Source of the DNA: CAYQQU01 sp964419545
GTDB lineage: Bacteria; Bacteroidota; Bacteroidia; Chitinophagales; Saprospiraceae
DNA: 64,000 nucleotides
Assembly (NCBI GenBank): GCA_964419545.1
Contig: CAYQQU010000014.1
Coordinates: 26,205 to 90,204, forward strand
Reading direction: 5' to 3'
Below, piece after piece: positions 26,139-35,350 of this stretch (position 1 is the stretch's first letter; each line of letters opens with the position of its first letter). The position numbers and the translations under genes are program-made. The notes below the pieces were generated by a model. It made no database searches. It was not told where the DNA came from and was given only the letters and a program-made list of their open reading frames with translations.

Positions 26139-28508
26139 ATGAAAGTCACCTCACGCCATTTGTTCTTTTTTTTCGTGCTGCTGCTCCCCGGCTGGGGCCG
26201 ATCCCAGGTCAGCGGCCGGGTCACGGATAACTTAGGCGAGCCATTGATCGGCGCCACTGTACAACTATTGCCCGACTCCCAGGCCACCGCCACCGATATC
26301 GACGGCCGGTATTTTTTCCCGAAAATTGCAACCGGAGAGCACACCCTGGCCGTCACCTACGTCGGCTTCCAAGCTCGGCGCCGCACCTTCGACTACCGCC
26401 CGGGCGAGCCCCGCGAACTCAATTTCCAACTTAGCCCGACGGATGTCCTGCTCGACGCCGTCACCATCACCGAAGAGCATGCCAAGCAGGAAAACACCCT
26501 GGCGACGGTGCACCTCTCAGAGCGTTACCTGGAACAGAACATCCAGGGCTCCTTCGCCAAATCGCTGGAAAAACTGCCCGGCCTCAGCACCATCACCACC
26601 GGCCTGGGCATCGCCAAACCGGTCATCCGCGGGCTGTCCTTCAACCGGATCATCGTCAACCACAACGGCATCAAGCAGGAAGGCCAGCAGTGGGGCGCCG
26701 ACCACGGCCTGGAGATCGACCAGTACGGAGTAGAACGCATCGAGATCATCAAAGGGCCGGCTTCCCTGCAATACGGCTCCGACGGGCTGGGCGGCGTGGT
26801 GAACATCATGCCGGGCAAGATCCCTCAGCCCGACGGCATTACGGGCAGTATCCAGGGCATTTACAAGACCAACAACCAGCACTACGGCGGCTCGGCCTAT
26901 CTGGGCGTGAACGTCGACAACTATTTCCTCACCGCCCGCTACAGCCGGCAGGATTACGCCAGCTTCCGGGTGCCGGCGGATACTTTCGTGTATAACGGCT
27001 TTGCGCTGCCCATCTTCGACAATACCCTGAAAAATACCGCCGGCGAAGAGGAAAACCTGAGCCTCAACCTGGGTTTCAAACGCGACTGGACCATCGCCCG
27101 GCTGGTGTATACGCATTACGACCTGGAGGCCGGCCTCTTCCCGGGCGCCATCGGCATCCCCCGCGCCTACGCCCTCAATCCCGTAGCCGACAACCGCGGC
27201 ATCGGCGTGCCCAGCCAGGCAGTGACGCACCGAAAGGTATCCTACAGCCAGACCTTCTTTTTCGGCGACGACCACCTCGATTTTAACCTCGGCTACCAGC
27301 ACAACCACCGCCGGGAATTTTCTTTCCCCGAAAACCACAACCGCTTTTTCCTGGAAGACCCCAACGACCGGCTGGCCCTGGAGCTCATCCTGCAAACCTG
27401 GTCGGCTAACCTCCATTACGAACACCACCCGCGACCGGGCTGGAAAAACGTCTTCGGCATTACCGCCCAGTACCAGGACAACCAGCGGGGCGGATTCGAA
27501 TTCCTGATCCCCGACTTTACGACCCTGCGCAGCGGCCTCTTCGCCATCTCCGAGGTCGAATGGCGCGAAGACCTGAGTATCACGGGCGGCCTGCGCCTGG
27601 ACTACGGCCGCAACCAGACCGTCGCCTTCGAGCAACCCTATTTCGACGGTCAGGGCAACATCCTCGACTATCAGGGCGCCGTCGCCACCGATAACGACTT
27701 CTTCAACTTCTCCGGCTCGATCGGCCTCAACTACACCCTTTCGCCCGACCGCTGGTTCCTCAAGGCCAACCTGGGTAAAAGCTTCCGCGTGCCCTACCCC
27801 AACGAAACCTCCTCCGACGGCGTGCACCACGGCAACTTCCGCCACGAACTCGGCACGCCGGACCTCCGGTCGGAACACGGCTACCAGGCCGACGCCAGCA
27901 TCGACTGGAACCTGCCCCGCTTTCGCGGCAACCTGGCCGGGTACTTCAACTTCTTTCAGGATTTTATCTACCTGAACCCCACCGGGCGCTTCGTCTTCCG
28001 GCAGGACGCCGGCCAGACTTACCAGTACGTACAGAACGACGCCATCTACACCGGTTTCGAACTGGAGTGGGAATACCGGCTTTCGCAACGGTTTACCTTG
28101 CGCAACAACGTAGAATACGTCTACAACATCAATCTCGATAACCGGCGACCGCTGCCCTTTACGCCGCCGCCTTCCGTACTCGCAGAATTCACTTACCAAC
28201 TGCCCCGGATCGCCATCCTGCAAGCGCTGGAATTGGCGGTGAGTAACCATTATTTTTTCGCCAAAACAGAAAATACGATCGCCCAATTCGAAGAAGAAAC
28301 GCCCGCCTACAACCTGATCGACCTGTCGCTGAGCTTTGAATTAGCCGCCTGGAACCCCAACGCCCGCTTCAGCATCCAGGTGCAAAATCTGTTCGACCTG
28401 CGCTACCTGAACCACCTGAGCCGCTACCGCATCATCAACGTGCCGGAGCAGGGGCGCAACGTGGTTTTTTCGGTGAAAATCCCGTTTTCGACAGGCTGGC
28501 GGAAATAA
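26139..28508 (+). CDS. TonB-dependent outer-membrane receptor, probable metal (zinc) importer
   Basis: A 789-residue receptor: signal peptide (1-23), a carboxypeptidase-regulatory-like domain (about 24-100, VSGRVTDNLGEPLIGATVQL), a plug (PVIRGLSFNRIIVNHNGIKQ, then ERIEIIKGPASLQYGSDGLG) and a 22-strand-type barrel to the C-terminus. His-rich stretches in the plug and extracellular loops (GADHGLEIDQ, DGVHHGNFRHELG) fit metal transport. It starts at the ATG at 26139, 20 bp after the operator. The neighbouring regulator and lipoproteins support zinc or a related metal as cargo (inference). Confidence 0.9.
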   Translation: MKVTSRHLFFFFVLLLPGWGRSQVSGRVTDNLGEPLIGATVQLLPDSQATATDIDGRYFFPKIATGEHTLAVTYVGFQARRRTFDYRPGEPRELNFQLSPTDVLLDAVTITEEHAKQENTLATVHLSERYLEQNIQGSFAKSLEKLPGLSTITTGLGIAKPVIRGLSFNRIIVNHNGIKQEGQQWGADHGLEIDQYGVERIEIIKGPASLQYGSDGLGGVVNIMPGKIPQPDGITGSIQGIYKTNNQHYGGSAYLGVNVDNYFLTARYSRQDYASFRVPADTFVYNGFALPIFDNTLKNTAGEEENLSLNLGFKRDWTIARLVYTHYDLEAGLFPGAIGIPRAYALNPVADNRGIGVPSQAVTHRKVSYSQTFFFGDDHLDFNLGYQHNHRREFSFPENHNRFFLEDPNDRLALELILQTWSANLHYEHHPRPGWKNVFGITAQYQDNQRGGFEFLIPDFTTLRSGLFAISEVEWREDLSITGGLRLDYGRNQTVAFEQPYFDGQGNILDYQGAVATDNDFFNFSGSIGLNYTLSPDRWFLKANLGKSFRVPYPNETSSDGVHHGNFRHELGTPDLRSEHGYQADASIDWNLPRFRGNLAGYFNFFQDFIYLNPTGRFVFRQDAGQTYQYVQNDAIYTGFELEWEYRLSQRFTLRNNVEYVYNINLDNRRPLPFTPPPSVLAEFTYQLPRIAILQALELAVSNHYFFAKTENTIAQFEEETPAYNLIDLSLSFELAAWNPNARFSIQVQNLFDLRYLNHLSRYRIINVPEQGRNVVFSVKIPFSTGWRK

Positions 28509-28557
28509 GACAGATGATGGCGAGGTCGTTTCAGAAGATACTTTTGGCAAGCCTCGC

Positions 28558-28590
28558 AAAAAAAAAGGGAGATGAAATACACCATCTCCC
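28558..28590 (-). terminator. Rho-independent terminator (minus strand)
   Basis: On the minus strand GGGAGATG pairs with CATCTCCC (8-nt loop) and a run of nine T follows. It ends the transcript of the small His-rich lipoprotein and lies 50 bp after the TonB gene. Confidence 0.85.
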
Positions 28591-28617
28591 GAAACTCATC
28601 CTAAAAATAAAAGTTGA

Positions 28618-29031
28618 TCAAATGGAGAATTCGACGTCTGCGAATTCCTTTTCGTTACAATCGTGATCGATGCAGGCCTCCACTTCCATGTGGAATTCCG
28701 TGCCGGCCGGATAGCTCGACAGATCGATGTCTTCTTCAAAGATGATCTTCTGGTCGTGCTCGTGCTTGTCCCATTCGAAAGCGACGTCACTGACATCCCC
28801 TTCTTTGTGGATCAGGATCTCGACGTTGTGGTTTTCGTCGGTAGCTTCAAATTCGACGTGCACGTGCACCATAGTAGCGTCGGCCATGACTTCCCCGTCC
28901 GCCGGTTCCAGGATGTTGATGGTAATTTGATTGCCCATCGACGTTTCGTCATCATCATCGCTACAGCCGGTGAAGAAAACGGTTGCGGTTGCAGCGGCCA
29001 GCAAAAAGGCTAAAAAAGTAAAACGTTTCAT
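28618..29031 (-). CDS. Small His/Asp/Glu-rich lipoprotein
   Basis: A 137-residue lipoprotein (lipobox FFTGCSDDDD) with an Ig-like fold pattern. It is unusually rich in metal-ligand residues: VHVHVEFEATDENHN, EWDKHEHDQ, FHMEVEACIDHDC. It is preceded by two metal-regulator palindromes and followed by its own terminator, so it is transcribed alone. It likely captures or buffers the metal for the TonB receptor (inference). Confidence 0.7.
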   Translation of the reverse strand: MKRFTFLAFLLAAATATVFFTGCSDDDDETSMGNQITINILEPADGEVMADATMVHVHVEFEATDENHNVEILIHKEGDVSDVAFEWDKHEHDQKIIFEEDIDLSSYPAGTEFHMEVEACIDHDCNEKEFADVEFSI

Positions 29032-29046
29032 TGTTATGTTCTTTTA

Positions 29047-29089
29047 TGCAACAATATTGCAAATATAGTAAACTTGCAACATCGTTGCG
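29047..29089 (-). promoter_or_regulatory. Promoter with two Fur/Zur-type operators (lipoprotein pair)
   Basis: TGCAACAATATTGCA (29047-29061) and TGCAACATCGTTGCG (29075-29089) are 7-1-7 palindromes with one and two mismatches. The minus-strand -7 box TATATTTG (29067-29060) overlaps the first by two bases, exactly as at 24685. They may also act on the plus-strand lipoprotein gene starting 113 bp away. Confidence 0.7.
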
Positions 29090-29201
29090 AAAAAGATTGA
29101 ATTTTTGTCTGCAAACCGGTATTGCGAAGGGGAGAGGCAGGATTTTTCGGAGGGATGTTTTAAATTAGTTTGCCGAAACAACCTAAAATGATGACGTACC
29201 C

Positions 29202-29744
29202 ATGCCCAACGACCTGCTCCAACCCTGTCGCCTTTTCCTCCTGGCCGGCCTCCTCGGCCTGAGCCTGGCCAGCGGCTGCGCCGACGATGACGGGCCGAGC
29301 AGCAACAAGCGCGTCACCACGGTGGTGCTGATCGTGGAGGGCGACGACCAGCAAGTCAGCCTGTACACGGCGCGCGATCTGGATACCGATGCGCCGGAGA
29401 TCGAGCCTGTCGCCCTGCGGCCCGACCGCCGCTATGAGTTGCGCCTTTCGTTTCTGGAAGAACAAGGCGGGGACGTCACCGTGCTCACCACTGCGGTCAC
29501 CGACCAGCCCGACGACCACCTGGTGTGCTTCGAGACGACGGGCGATCTGCCCCTCCCTATACCGCTGGACGAAGATACCGCCGGCCGGCCGCTGGGGCTC
29601 GTAAGCGAACTCCTCACCAATGGCCCCGGAGCGGGCGACCTGCGCGTCCAGCTGCGCTTTTTACCCGATAAAAACGCGGCGACGCCCTGCACCTCCGGCG
29701 CGGTGGATGTGGATTTGACTTTTGAGGTGACGGTGGGGAACTGA
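29202..29744 (+). CDS. Lipoprotein typically paired with TonB metal receptors
   Basis: A 180-residue lipoprotein with lipobox LASGCADDDG. The body (RVTTVVLIVEGDDQQVSLYTARDLD ... DDHLVCFETTG ... LRVQLRFLPDK ... VDVDLTFEVTV) matches the pattern of a Bacteroidota lipoprotein family usually found beside TonB receptors and sometimes labelled type 1 periplasmic-binding-fold. Its family name is from memory and uncertain. It is divergent from the His-rich lipoprotein, and two operators lie between them. It is probably the last member of the metal locus. Confidence 0.65.
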   Translation: MPNDLLQPCRLFLLAGLLGLSLASGCADDDGPSSNKRVTTVVLIVEGDDQQVSLYTARDLDTDAPEIEPVALRPDRRYELRLSFLEEQGGDVTVLTTAVTDQPDDHLVCFETTGDLPLPIPLDEDTAGRPLGLVSELLTNGPGAGDLRVQLRFLPDKNAATPCTSGAVDVDLTFEVTVGN

Positions 29745-29799
29745 CCCGGATTATTCAGGGGTTCTTCGCAATAGGTGAATCGATGAATAATCCGGGTCA
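29742..29799. repeat. 16-bp perfect inverted repeat built from two dispersed-repeat copies
   Basis: TGACCCGGATTATTCA (29742-29757) is the exact reverse complement of 29784-29799. The left arm begins with the TGA stop of the lipoprotein gene. Between them is CGCAATAGGTGAATCGATGA, which resembles 41320-41340. It may act as a terminator. Confidence 0.65.
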
Positions 29800-29907
29800 A
29801 TCCCCGTGGTTAATAGCTTTCCTCATTTCTCATTACACCTTTTTTCTATTCTCCTCTTTTTCGGTATCTTTTCCGGATAAACGTATGAAAAAACGCAACA
29901 CAGCAGC

Positions 29908-32900
29908 ATGAAATCCACTCTGACCTTAATCCTTTGCCTGCTGGGCGCTATCCTCTTCGCCCAGGAATCCGAAAATGACAACCGCTTTACGGAAGCGACT
30001 TTTGAGGGCCTCGCCCTGCGCCACATCGGCCCCGCCTTTATGTCGGGCCGCATCGCCGACATCGCCATCCACCCGGAAGACGACAACGTCTGGTACGTTG
30101 CCGTCGGCTCGGGCGGCGTCTGGAAGACCACCAATGCCGGGGTGACCTGGACGCCCGTCTTCGACGAGCAGCCCGTCTATTCCATCGGCTGCGTGACCAT
30201 CGACCCGAATAATCCGCATACCGTATGGGTCGGTACGGGCGAGAACGTCGGCGGCCGCCACGTCGGCTTCGGCGACGGCGTCTACCGCAGCACCGACGGC
30301 GGCCAAAACTGGGAAAACCTGGGTCTGAAAAAGTCGGAACACATCTCCAGGATCATCGTTCATCCCGAAAACCCGGACATCGTCTGGGTAGCCGCCCAGG
30401 GGCCGCTCTGGACCAAAGGGGGGGAACGCGGCTTGTACAAGACCACCGACGGCGGCCGAAATTGGAAAAAAGTACTCGGCGATGAGGAGTGGGTGGGCGT
30501 CACCGACATCGTCATGGACCCGCGCGATCCCGACCGCCTCTACGCCGCTGCCTGGCAGCGCCACCGCACCGTAGCCGCCTATATGGGCGGCGGCCCCGGC
30601 ACGGGCCTTCACCGCAGCACCGACGGCGGCGAGACCTGGGAAGAACTGACCGAAGGCCTGCCCGAATCGGATATGGGCAAGATCGGCCTGGCCATCTCGC
30701 CGCAGCAGCCCGACGTACTCTACGCCGCCATCGAGCTGGACCGCCGCACCGGCGCCGTCTACCGCTCCACCGACCGGGGATCGACCTGGGAAAAGCGCTC
30801 CGACGCCGTCTCGGGCGCCACCGGGCCTCACTACTACCAGGAGCTGTACGCTTCGCCGCACCAGTTTGACCGCCTGTACCTCATGGACGTCCGCATCCAG
30901 GTGTCGGATGACGGCGGCAAGACCTTCCGGCGGCTGCAGGAAGAACACAAACACTCCGACAACCACGCCATGGCTTTCCGCAGTGACGATCCCGACTACC
31001 TGCTGGTCGGCACCGACGGCGGCCTTTACGAAAGCTTCGACCTGGCCCGGAACTGGCGCTTCTTCGACAACCTGCCGCTCACCCAGTTCTACAAAATCGC
31101 CGTCGACGATAGCGAGCCGTTCTACAACATCTACGGCGGCACCCAGGACAATAGCACCCAGGGCGGCCCCTCGCGCACCGATAACGTGCACGGCATCCAG
31201 AATTCCGACTGGCGGGTGGTGCTCGACTGGGACGGCCATCAGCCCGCCACCGAGCCCGGCAATCCCGATATCCTCTACGCCGAACGCCAGGAAGGTACGC
31301 TCTCGCGCGTCGACCTGACCACCGGCGAAGTCGTCGACATCCAGCCGCAGCCCGGCCCCGGCGAGCCCTACGAGCGCTTCAACTGGGACTCGCCCATCCT
31401 GGTAAGCCCGCACCAACCCACCCGCATCTACTTCGCCTCCCAGCGCGTCTGGCGCTCCGACAACCGCGGCGACAGCTGGACGGCTATCTCGGACGACCTG
31501 ACGCGCAACCAGGAGCGGTTCGAACTGCCCATTATGGGCGAAACCCAGAGCTGGGACGCCGCCTGGGACGTCTCCGCCATGTCGAATTACAACACCATCA
31601 CCTCCCTGGCCGAATCGCCCCTACAGGAAGGCCTGATCTACGCCGGCACTGACGACGGCATCATCCAGGTCACCGAAAACGGCGGCGAAGCATGGCGCAA
31701 GATCGAAGTAGGCACGCTGCCGGGCGTCCCCAAGACGGCCTTCGTCAACGACATCAAAGCCGACCTGCACGACGCCAATACCGTCTACGTCGCACTTGAC
31801 AACCACAAATACGGCGATTACCAGCCGTATCTGCTGAAGAGCACCGACCGCGGCCGCACCTGGCAATCCATTACCGGCAACCTGCCGGAAAAAAACCTGG
31901 TGTGGCGGATGGTCCAGGACCACGTCAAACCCAATCTGCTGTTCGCCGGCGCCGAGTTTGGCATTTACTTCACCGTCGACGGCGGCGAGCGCTGGACCAA
32001 ATTGACGGGCGGCGTACCAACCATCTCCTTCCGCGACCTGGCCATCCACCGGCGGGAGAATGACCTGATCGGCGCCTCCTTTGGTCGCAGCATTTATATC
32101 CTCGATGATTATTCCGCCCTGCGCGAAGTGTCGGAAGCCAAGCTCGCCGAAGCGGCCGCCCTTTACCCCATCCGCGACGCCTGGTGGTATTTCCCGCGCC
32201 CGCACCTCAGCTTCGACGAGGTAAAAGGCGATCAGGGAGCCTCGCATTACGTAGCGCCGAACCCGCCCTTCGGCGCCGTCTTCACCTATCACCTCCGGGA
32301 AACATTGAAGACCCGGAAAGAAGTACGCCGGGAAAGCGAAAAAGAACGACGCGAAGCCGGCGAGGCCGTCACCTTCCCGGGCTGGGAAGCCGTCGAGGCC
32401 GAACGCCGGGAAAGCGACCCCAAGATCTGGCTAACGGTCAAAGATGACGACGGCCAGGTGGTGCGCCGCCTGGAAGGTCCCGTTGCCGCCGGCTTCCACC
32501 GGGTAGCCTGGGACCTGTGCTACCCGGCGCCCACCGCCCTGCGCCTGGAGCAGGACACCGACGAAGGCGATGAAGAACCCACCGGGCTGATGGCGGCGCC
32601 GGGCGAATACACCGTCACCTTGTCGCAGGAAGTCGGCGGCGAGGTCACCGAGTTGTGCGCGCCCCGCGCATTCTCCGTAAAGCGGCTGTACAAAGGCGCG
32701 CTGGCCGGCGCCGGGCCGGAAGCTGTCGCCGCCTTCTGGCGGTCGTACGAAGACGCGGTGCGCCAGGCCTCGGCCGTCGGCTTGTCGCTGAACCACGCCA
32801 TGGAACAACTCGGCGCCATGCAGACCGCCCTCGCCCGCTCGGGCGCGCCCGCCGGCGCTATGGACGAGCGCCTGCACGCCCTGCGCACCACCTTGCTTGA

Positions 32901-33186
32901 CATCGACGAACAACTCAACGGCAAGCGCTCGCGCCAGGAACCCGGCGAAAAGACGAAGCCCACGGTGGGCCAACGCCTCTTTGCCGTAAGCCGCGGCGTG
33001 GGTCGCTCTACTTACGGCCCGACGCCCACCCACCGGCAAAGCCTGGAAATCGCCACCACCGAACTGGCCGGGATCAAACAGAAAATGGAAAGCGCCCGGG
33101 CCGAAATGCGCAGTATTTCGGAAGCGTTGATGGCGGCCGGTGCGCCGTGGATCGAAGGACAAGTGCTGCCGAGGAGGAAAAAGTGA
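29908..33186 (+). CDS. Secreted sortilin/VPS10-like BNR-repeat protein (paralogue 2)
   Basis: A 1092-residue protein with signal peptide MKSTLTLILCLLGAILFAQ. BNR/Asp-box repeats (YRSTDGGQNW, YKTTDGGRNW, HRSTDGGETW, LKSTDRGRTW) run through about 700 residues and form propellers. A linker (YALR-type FTYHLRETLKTRKEVRRE), a beta-sandwich and a helical C-terminal region follow. It is homologous along most of its length to the proteins at 12714 and 59702 and closest in layout to 12714. Its function is unknown; possible roles are surface binding of polymers or peptides. Confidence 0.8.
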   Translation: MKSTLTLILCLLGAILFAQESENDNRFTEATFEGLALRHIGPAFMSGRIADIAIHPEDDNVWYVAVGSGGVWKTTNAGVTWTPVFDEQPVYSIGCVTIDPNNPHTVWVGTGENVGGRHVGFGDGVYRSTDGGQNWENLGLKKSEHISRIIVHPENPDIVWVAAQGPLWTKGGERGLYKTTDGGRNWKKVLGDEEWVGVTDIVMDPRDPDRLYAAAWQRHRTVAAYMGGGPGTGLHRSTDGGETWEELTEGLPESDMGKIGLAISPQQPDVLYAAIELDRRTGAVYRSTDRGSTWEKRSDAVSGATGPHYYQELYASPHQFDRLYLMDVRIQVSDDGGKTFRRLQEEHKHSDNHAMAFRSDDPDYLLVGTDGGLYESFDLARNWRFFDNLPLTQFYKIAVDDSEPFYNIYGGTQDNSTQGGPSRTDNVHGIQNSDWRVVLDWDGHQPATEPGNPDILYAERQEGTLSRVDLTTGEVVDIQPQPGPGEPYERFNWDSPILVSPHQPTRIYFASQRVWRSDNRGDSWTAISDDLTRNQERFELPIMGETQSWDAAWDVSAMSNYNTITSLAESPLQEGLIYAGTDDGIIQVTENGGEAWRKIEVGTLPGVPKTAFVNDIKADLHDANTVYVALDNHKYGDYQPYLLKSTDRGRTWQSITGNLPEKNLVWRMVQDHVKPNLLFAGAEFGIYFTVDGGERWTKLTGGVPTISFRDLAIHRRENDLIGASFGRSIYILDDYSALREVSEAKLAEAAALYPIRDAWWYFPRPHLSFDEVKGDQGASHYVAPNPPFGAVFTYHLRETLKTRKEVRRESEKERREAGEAVTFPGWEAVEAERRESDPKIWLTVKDDDGQVVRRLEGPVAAGFHRVAWDLCYPAPTALRLEQDTDEGDEEPTGLMAAPGEYTVTLSQEVGGEVTELCAPRAFSVKRLYKGALAGAGPEAVAAFWRSYEDAVRQASAVGLSLNHAMEQLGAMQTALARSGAPAGAMDERLHALRTTLLDIDEQLNGKRSRQEPGEKTKPTVGQRLFAVSRGVGRSTYGPTPTHRQSLEIATTELAGIKQKMESARAEMRSISEALMAAGAPWIEGQVLPRRKK

Positions 33187-33500
33187 ACCGGATATTGTAT
33201 CCAAAGCTCTTTACCGTTGAGCTAATGAAAAAAGCTGCCTGCACATGAACGCCTACGGGGGGCGAAGACGACTATTTCGGGAAAGTGCCGGAAAGCCGCC
33301 GCAAAACTTTTCTTTCAGCAGCATCGGCCACAAAACAATGGGGCTGGAAGCGGCTTTGCAAGCCAAGCTGGACGATCTGGCGGCTTCCTTCGGTATTTCT
33401 CTGAAGCGGAAAACCTGTTGATTTGCAACAGAAGCAAGCTTCAAACATGCTTTTACATTATTCCGTTCTAAAATGGGGTCACGAGCACATCCCGCCCATA
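33187..33500. other. Intergenic region with an unrecognised short ORF
   Basis: A gap of 314 bp. An ATG at 33245 opens a 58-codon reading (to 33421) ending in AALQAKLDDLAASFGISLK, which has protein-like composition but no family I know. It may be a gene remnant. No terminator or promoter stands out. Confidence 0.35.
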
Positions 33501-35228
33501 TCATTTCCCGAAAACCACCTTCTCAAGCACTTCTCCGTCCGGCCCGATCACCTCTACCTGCACCTGTTCTTCGCTTACTTCGAAGCGTCCGTAATGGTGC
33601 GCGTTGATCAGCCGGTCCATTTTCGGGAGCGGTTCATTGGCTTCCGGTTCGAGGCTGCCGCCGCCCCCGCCGAGGATGAAGTAGTTTACGGTTTGTCCGT
33701 CGTAGACCCGGGTCAGGCGCTCATAATCGTGCGTATGCCCGGAAAGTACGAAGTCGATGCCGGCCGCAGCCGCGTGGTTTTCTATCCATTCCCGGATAAA
33801 ATCGTCGCCCCGGTAGCCGGGCCAGCCCTGGGAATATGGCGGATGGTGGATGAGGATAAAGCGCCAGCGGGCCGATTGCCAGGCGTTCGTTTGAAGCTGT
33901 TCCGCCAGCCATTTTTCCTGTTGTCCTTTAATGCCGATGGGAAAATCGGCATTGGCGTCCAGGGCGATAAAAGCCGCGTTGCCGGCCGTCCAGGCGAAGT
34001 AGTTTTCTGCGCGCAGGTAATGGTGGTACCAGGCCGGATAGAGATCGTCGTAGTACCCGTCGTAGTCGTGGTTGCCGGGAACGGGAAAAGTAGGCCGGTC
34101 GGCAATGGGCTGCAAGCACCGCAGAAAATCGAGCCATTGCGACTGCCGTGAGCCGTCGCCCACCAGGTCGCCCAGCCCGATGGTGAAATCCACGGGGCGC
34201 TCGGCCATGCGCCGGGTCAGCGCCTGGAAGGTAGCCCATCCGCCCTGGCTGTCGCCCCAGGCGGCAAACGAAAAAGGCGCCCGGGCGGGCAGGGTGCGCA
34301 GTGCGAAAACGGCCGATCGCGCGCCTGCTTGTTCCAACTGGTAGTAGTAGGTCGTATCCTCCGGTAATCCGGTGAAGGAAGCCACCGGCGCGTCGAGCGT
34401 ATCGCAACGCGACCAGCGCAGGGTATCCGCGCCGTGGCATACGACCACCGGCGCTGGGTGATTGGTGCGAAAAACGACGCGGTAGCGCCCCGGCGCTATC
34501 TGCTGCGCGAAGGGCGACACCAGAAAGTATACGCTGTCGGCATAATGGGACAGCGCCTCGCGGATGAGCGCAGTTTCCGGGTTTTGCAAGGCGTTGCGTA
34601 TCGCCTGCCGCCGTTCGGCCGAGGCGGGGTAGTTCAGCCCGAGAAGGGTGAGCAACTGCAGGCGGCGGTAATTTTCCAGCTTTTCCCCAAAGCGCCGATA
34701 GGCCGCCGTGTCCGCCACCTGAGCGCTGCGCAACCCGCCGGCCATAGCGTTGTTGAGCACGCGAACGGTAAGCGTCAGGCTGTCGGCGGCGGCCGGCAAG
34801 CGCCAGAAGTTTGGCGCTGATTGCGGTAAAAATTTCCCGTCGACGTACACCTGGGCGCCGTCGTCGGCATTGAGATGCAACATACGGGGCGCTCCCGCCG
34901 GCAACCGGGCAGCGTACCAGAGCGGCGTATTGGGATGCAACACGCGATGGGGCATGCTCACCGCACTGTCTGGCGATACATTCCCGGCAAACGGCGTCCG
35001 CAGCCCTTCCGCACTATCTCCCCGGGAATACTGCCAGTGTACGATCGGCTGCCCGCTAAACCGGGGCGCTTCGAGCGCCTGCCGGCGCTGCCAGAGGTCG
35101 CGCCCCTCTTCGGATAGCTGCGCCTCCTCCGGGAAGGCCAGCGTGCGGATGCCCCCTTGACCGGCGGCCCGCACGGCGAGGATAAAGAAGAAAAGGAGGA
35201 CGAGGAAATGTGGTTGGGTAAATTTCAT
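33501..35228 (-). CDS. Secreted metallophosphoesterase (purple acid phosphatase-like)
   Basis: A 575-residue protein with signal peptide (…FFFILAVRAAGQ). The N-terminal ~230 residues are uncharacterised, with a galactose-binding-like start. A fibronectin-III-like domain follows (ending TTYYYQLEQAGA), then a calcineurin-like phosphoesterase with all metal-binding motifs in order: WGDSQGG, GLGDLVGDG, PGNHDYDG, IHHPPYSQ and SGHTHDYER. It should hydrolyse phosphate esters in the periplasm or at the surface. It lies downstream of susCD on the same strand but is separated by a terminator, so co-transcription is partial at best. Confidence 0.85.
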   Translation of the reverse strand: MKFTQPHFLVLLFFFILAVRAAGQGGIRTLAFPEEAQLSEEGRDLWQRRQALEAPRFSGQPIVHWQYSRGDSAEGLRTPFAGNVSPDSAVSMPHRVLHPNTPLWYAARLPAGAPRMLHLNADDGAQVYVDGKFLPQSAPNFWRLPAAADSLTLTVRVLNNAMAGGLRSAQVADTAAYRRFGEKLENYRRLQLLTLLGLNYPASAERRQAIRNALQNPETALIREALSHYADSVYFLVSPFAQQIAPGRYRVVFRTNHPAPVVVCHGADTLRWSRCDTLDAPVASFTGLPEDTTYYYQLEQAGARSAVFALRTLPARAPFSFAAWGDSQGGWATFQALTRRMAERPVDFTIGLGDLVGDGSRQSQWLDFLRCLQPIADRPTFPVPGNHDYDGYYDDLYPAWYHHYLRAENYFAWTAGNAAFIALDANADFPIGIKGQQEKWLAEQLQTNAWQSARWRFILIHHPPYSQGWPGYRGDDFIREWIENHAAAAGIDFVLSGHTHDYERLTRVYDGQTVNYFILGGGGGSLEPEANEPLPKMDRLINAHHYGRFEVSEEQVQVEVIGPDGEVLEKVVFGK

Positions 35229-35250
35229 TTTTCCGCTTATTGTTATGGAG

Positions 35251-35263
35251 AATCATCCGGGTA
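35251..35263 (+). repeat. Dispersed repeat copy
   Basis: GAATCATCCGGGT, between susD and the phosphoesterase gene, next to the terminator hairpin. Confidence 0.4.
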
Positions 35264-35296
35264 AAAAAGGGAGGGCGCAACCGTCGGCTGCACCCT
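35263..35296 (-). terminator. Rho-independent terminator after susD
   Basis: On the minus strand GGGTGCAGCC pairs with GGTTGCGCCC (two G-U pairs) and a run of T follows within a few bases. Confidence 0.7.
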
Positions 35297-35350
35297 CAAT
35301 CGTCAATCTATCTATATGTGGTAAAGATTATCGCGTAAACTAAAACCAGA

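Noticed and set aside
26517..28286. 589-codon open frame on the minus strand
   Set aside because: Antisense shadow of the TonB receptor gene, which has clear domains and a signal peptide.
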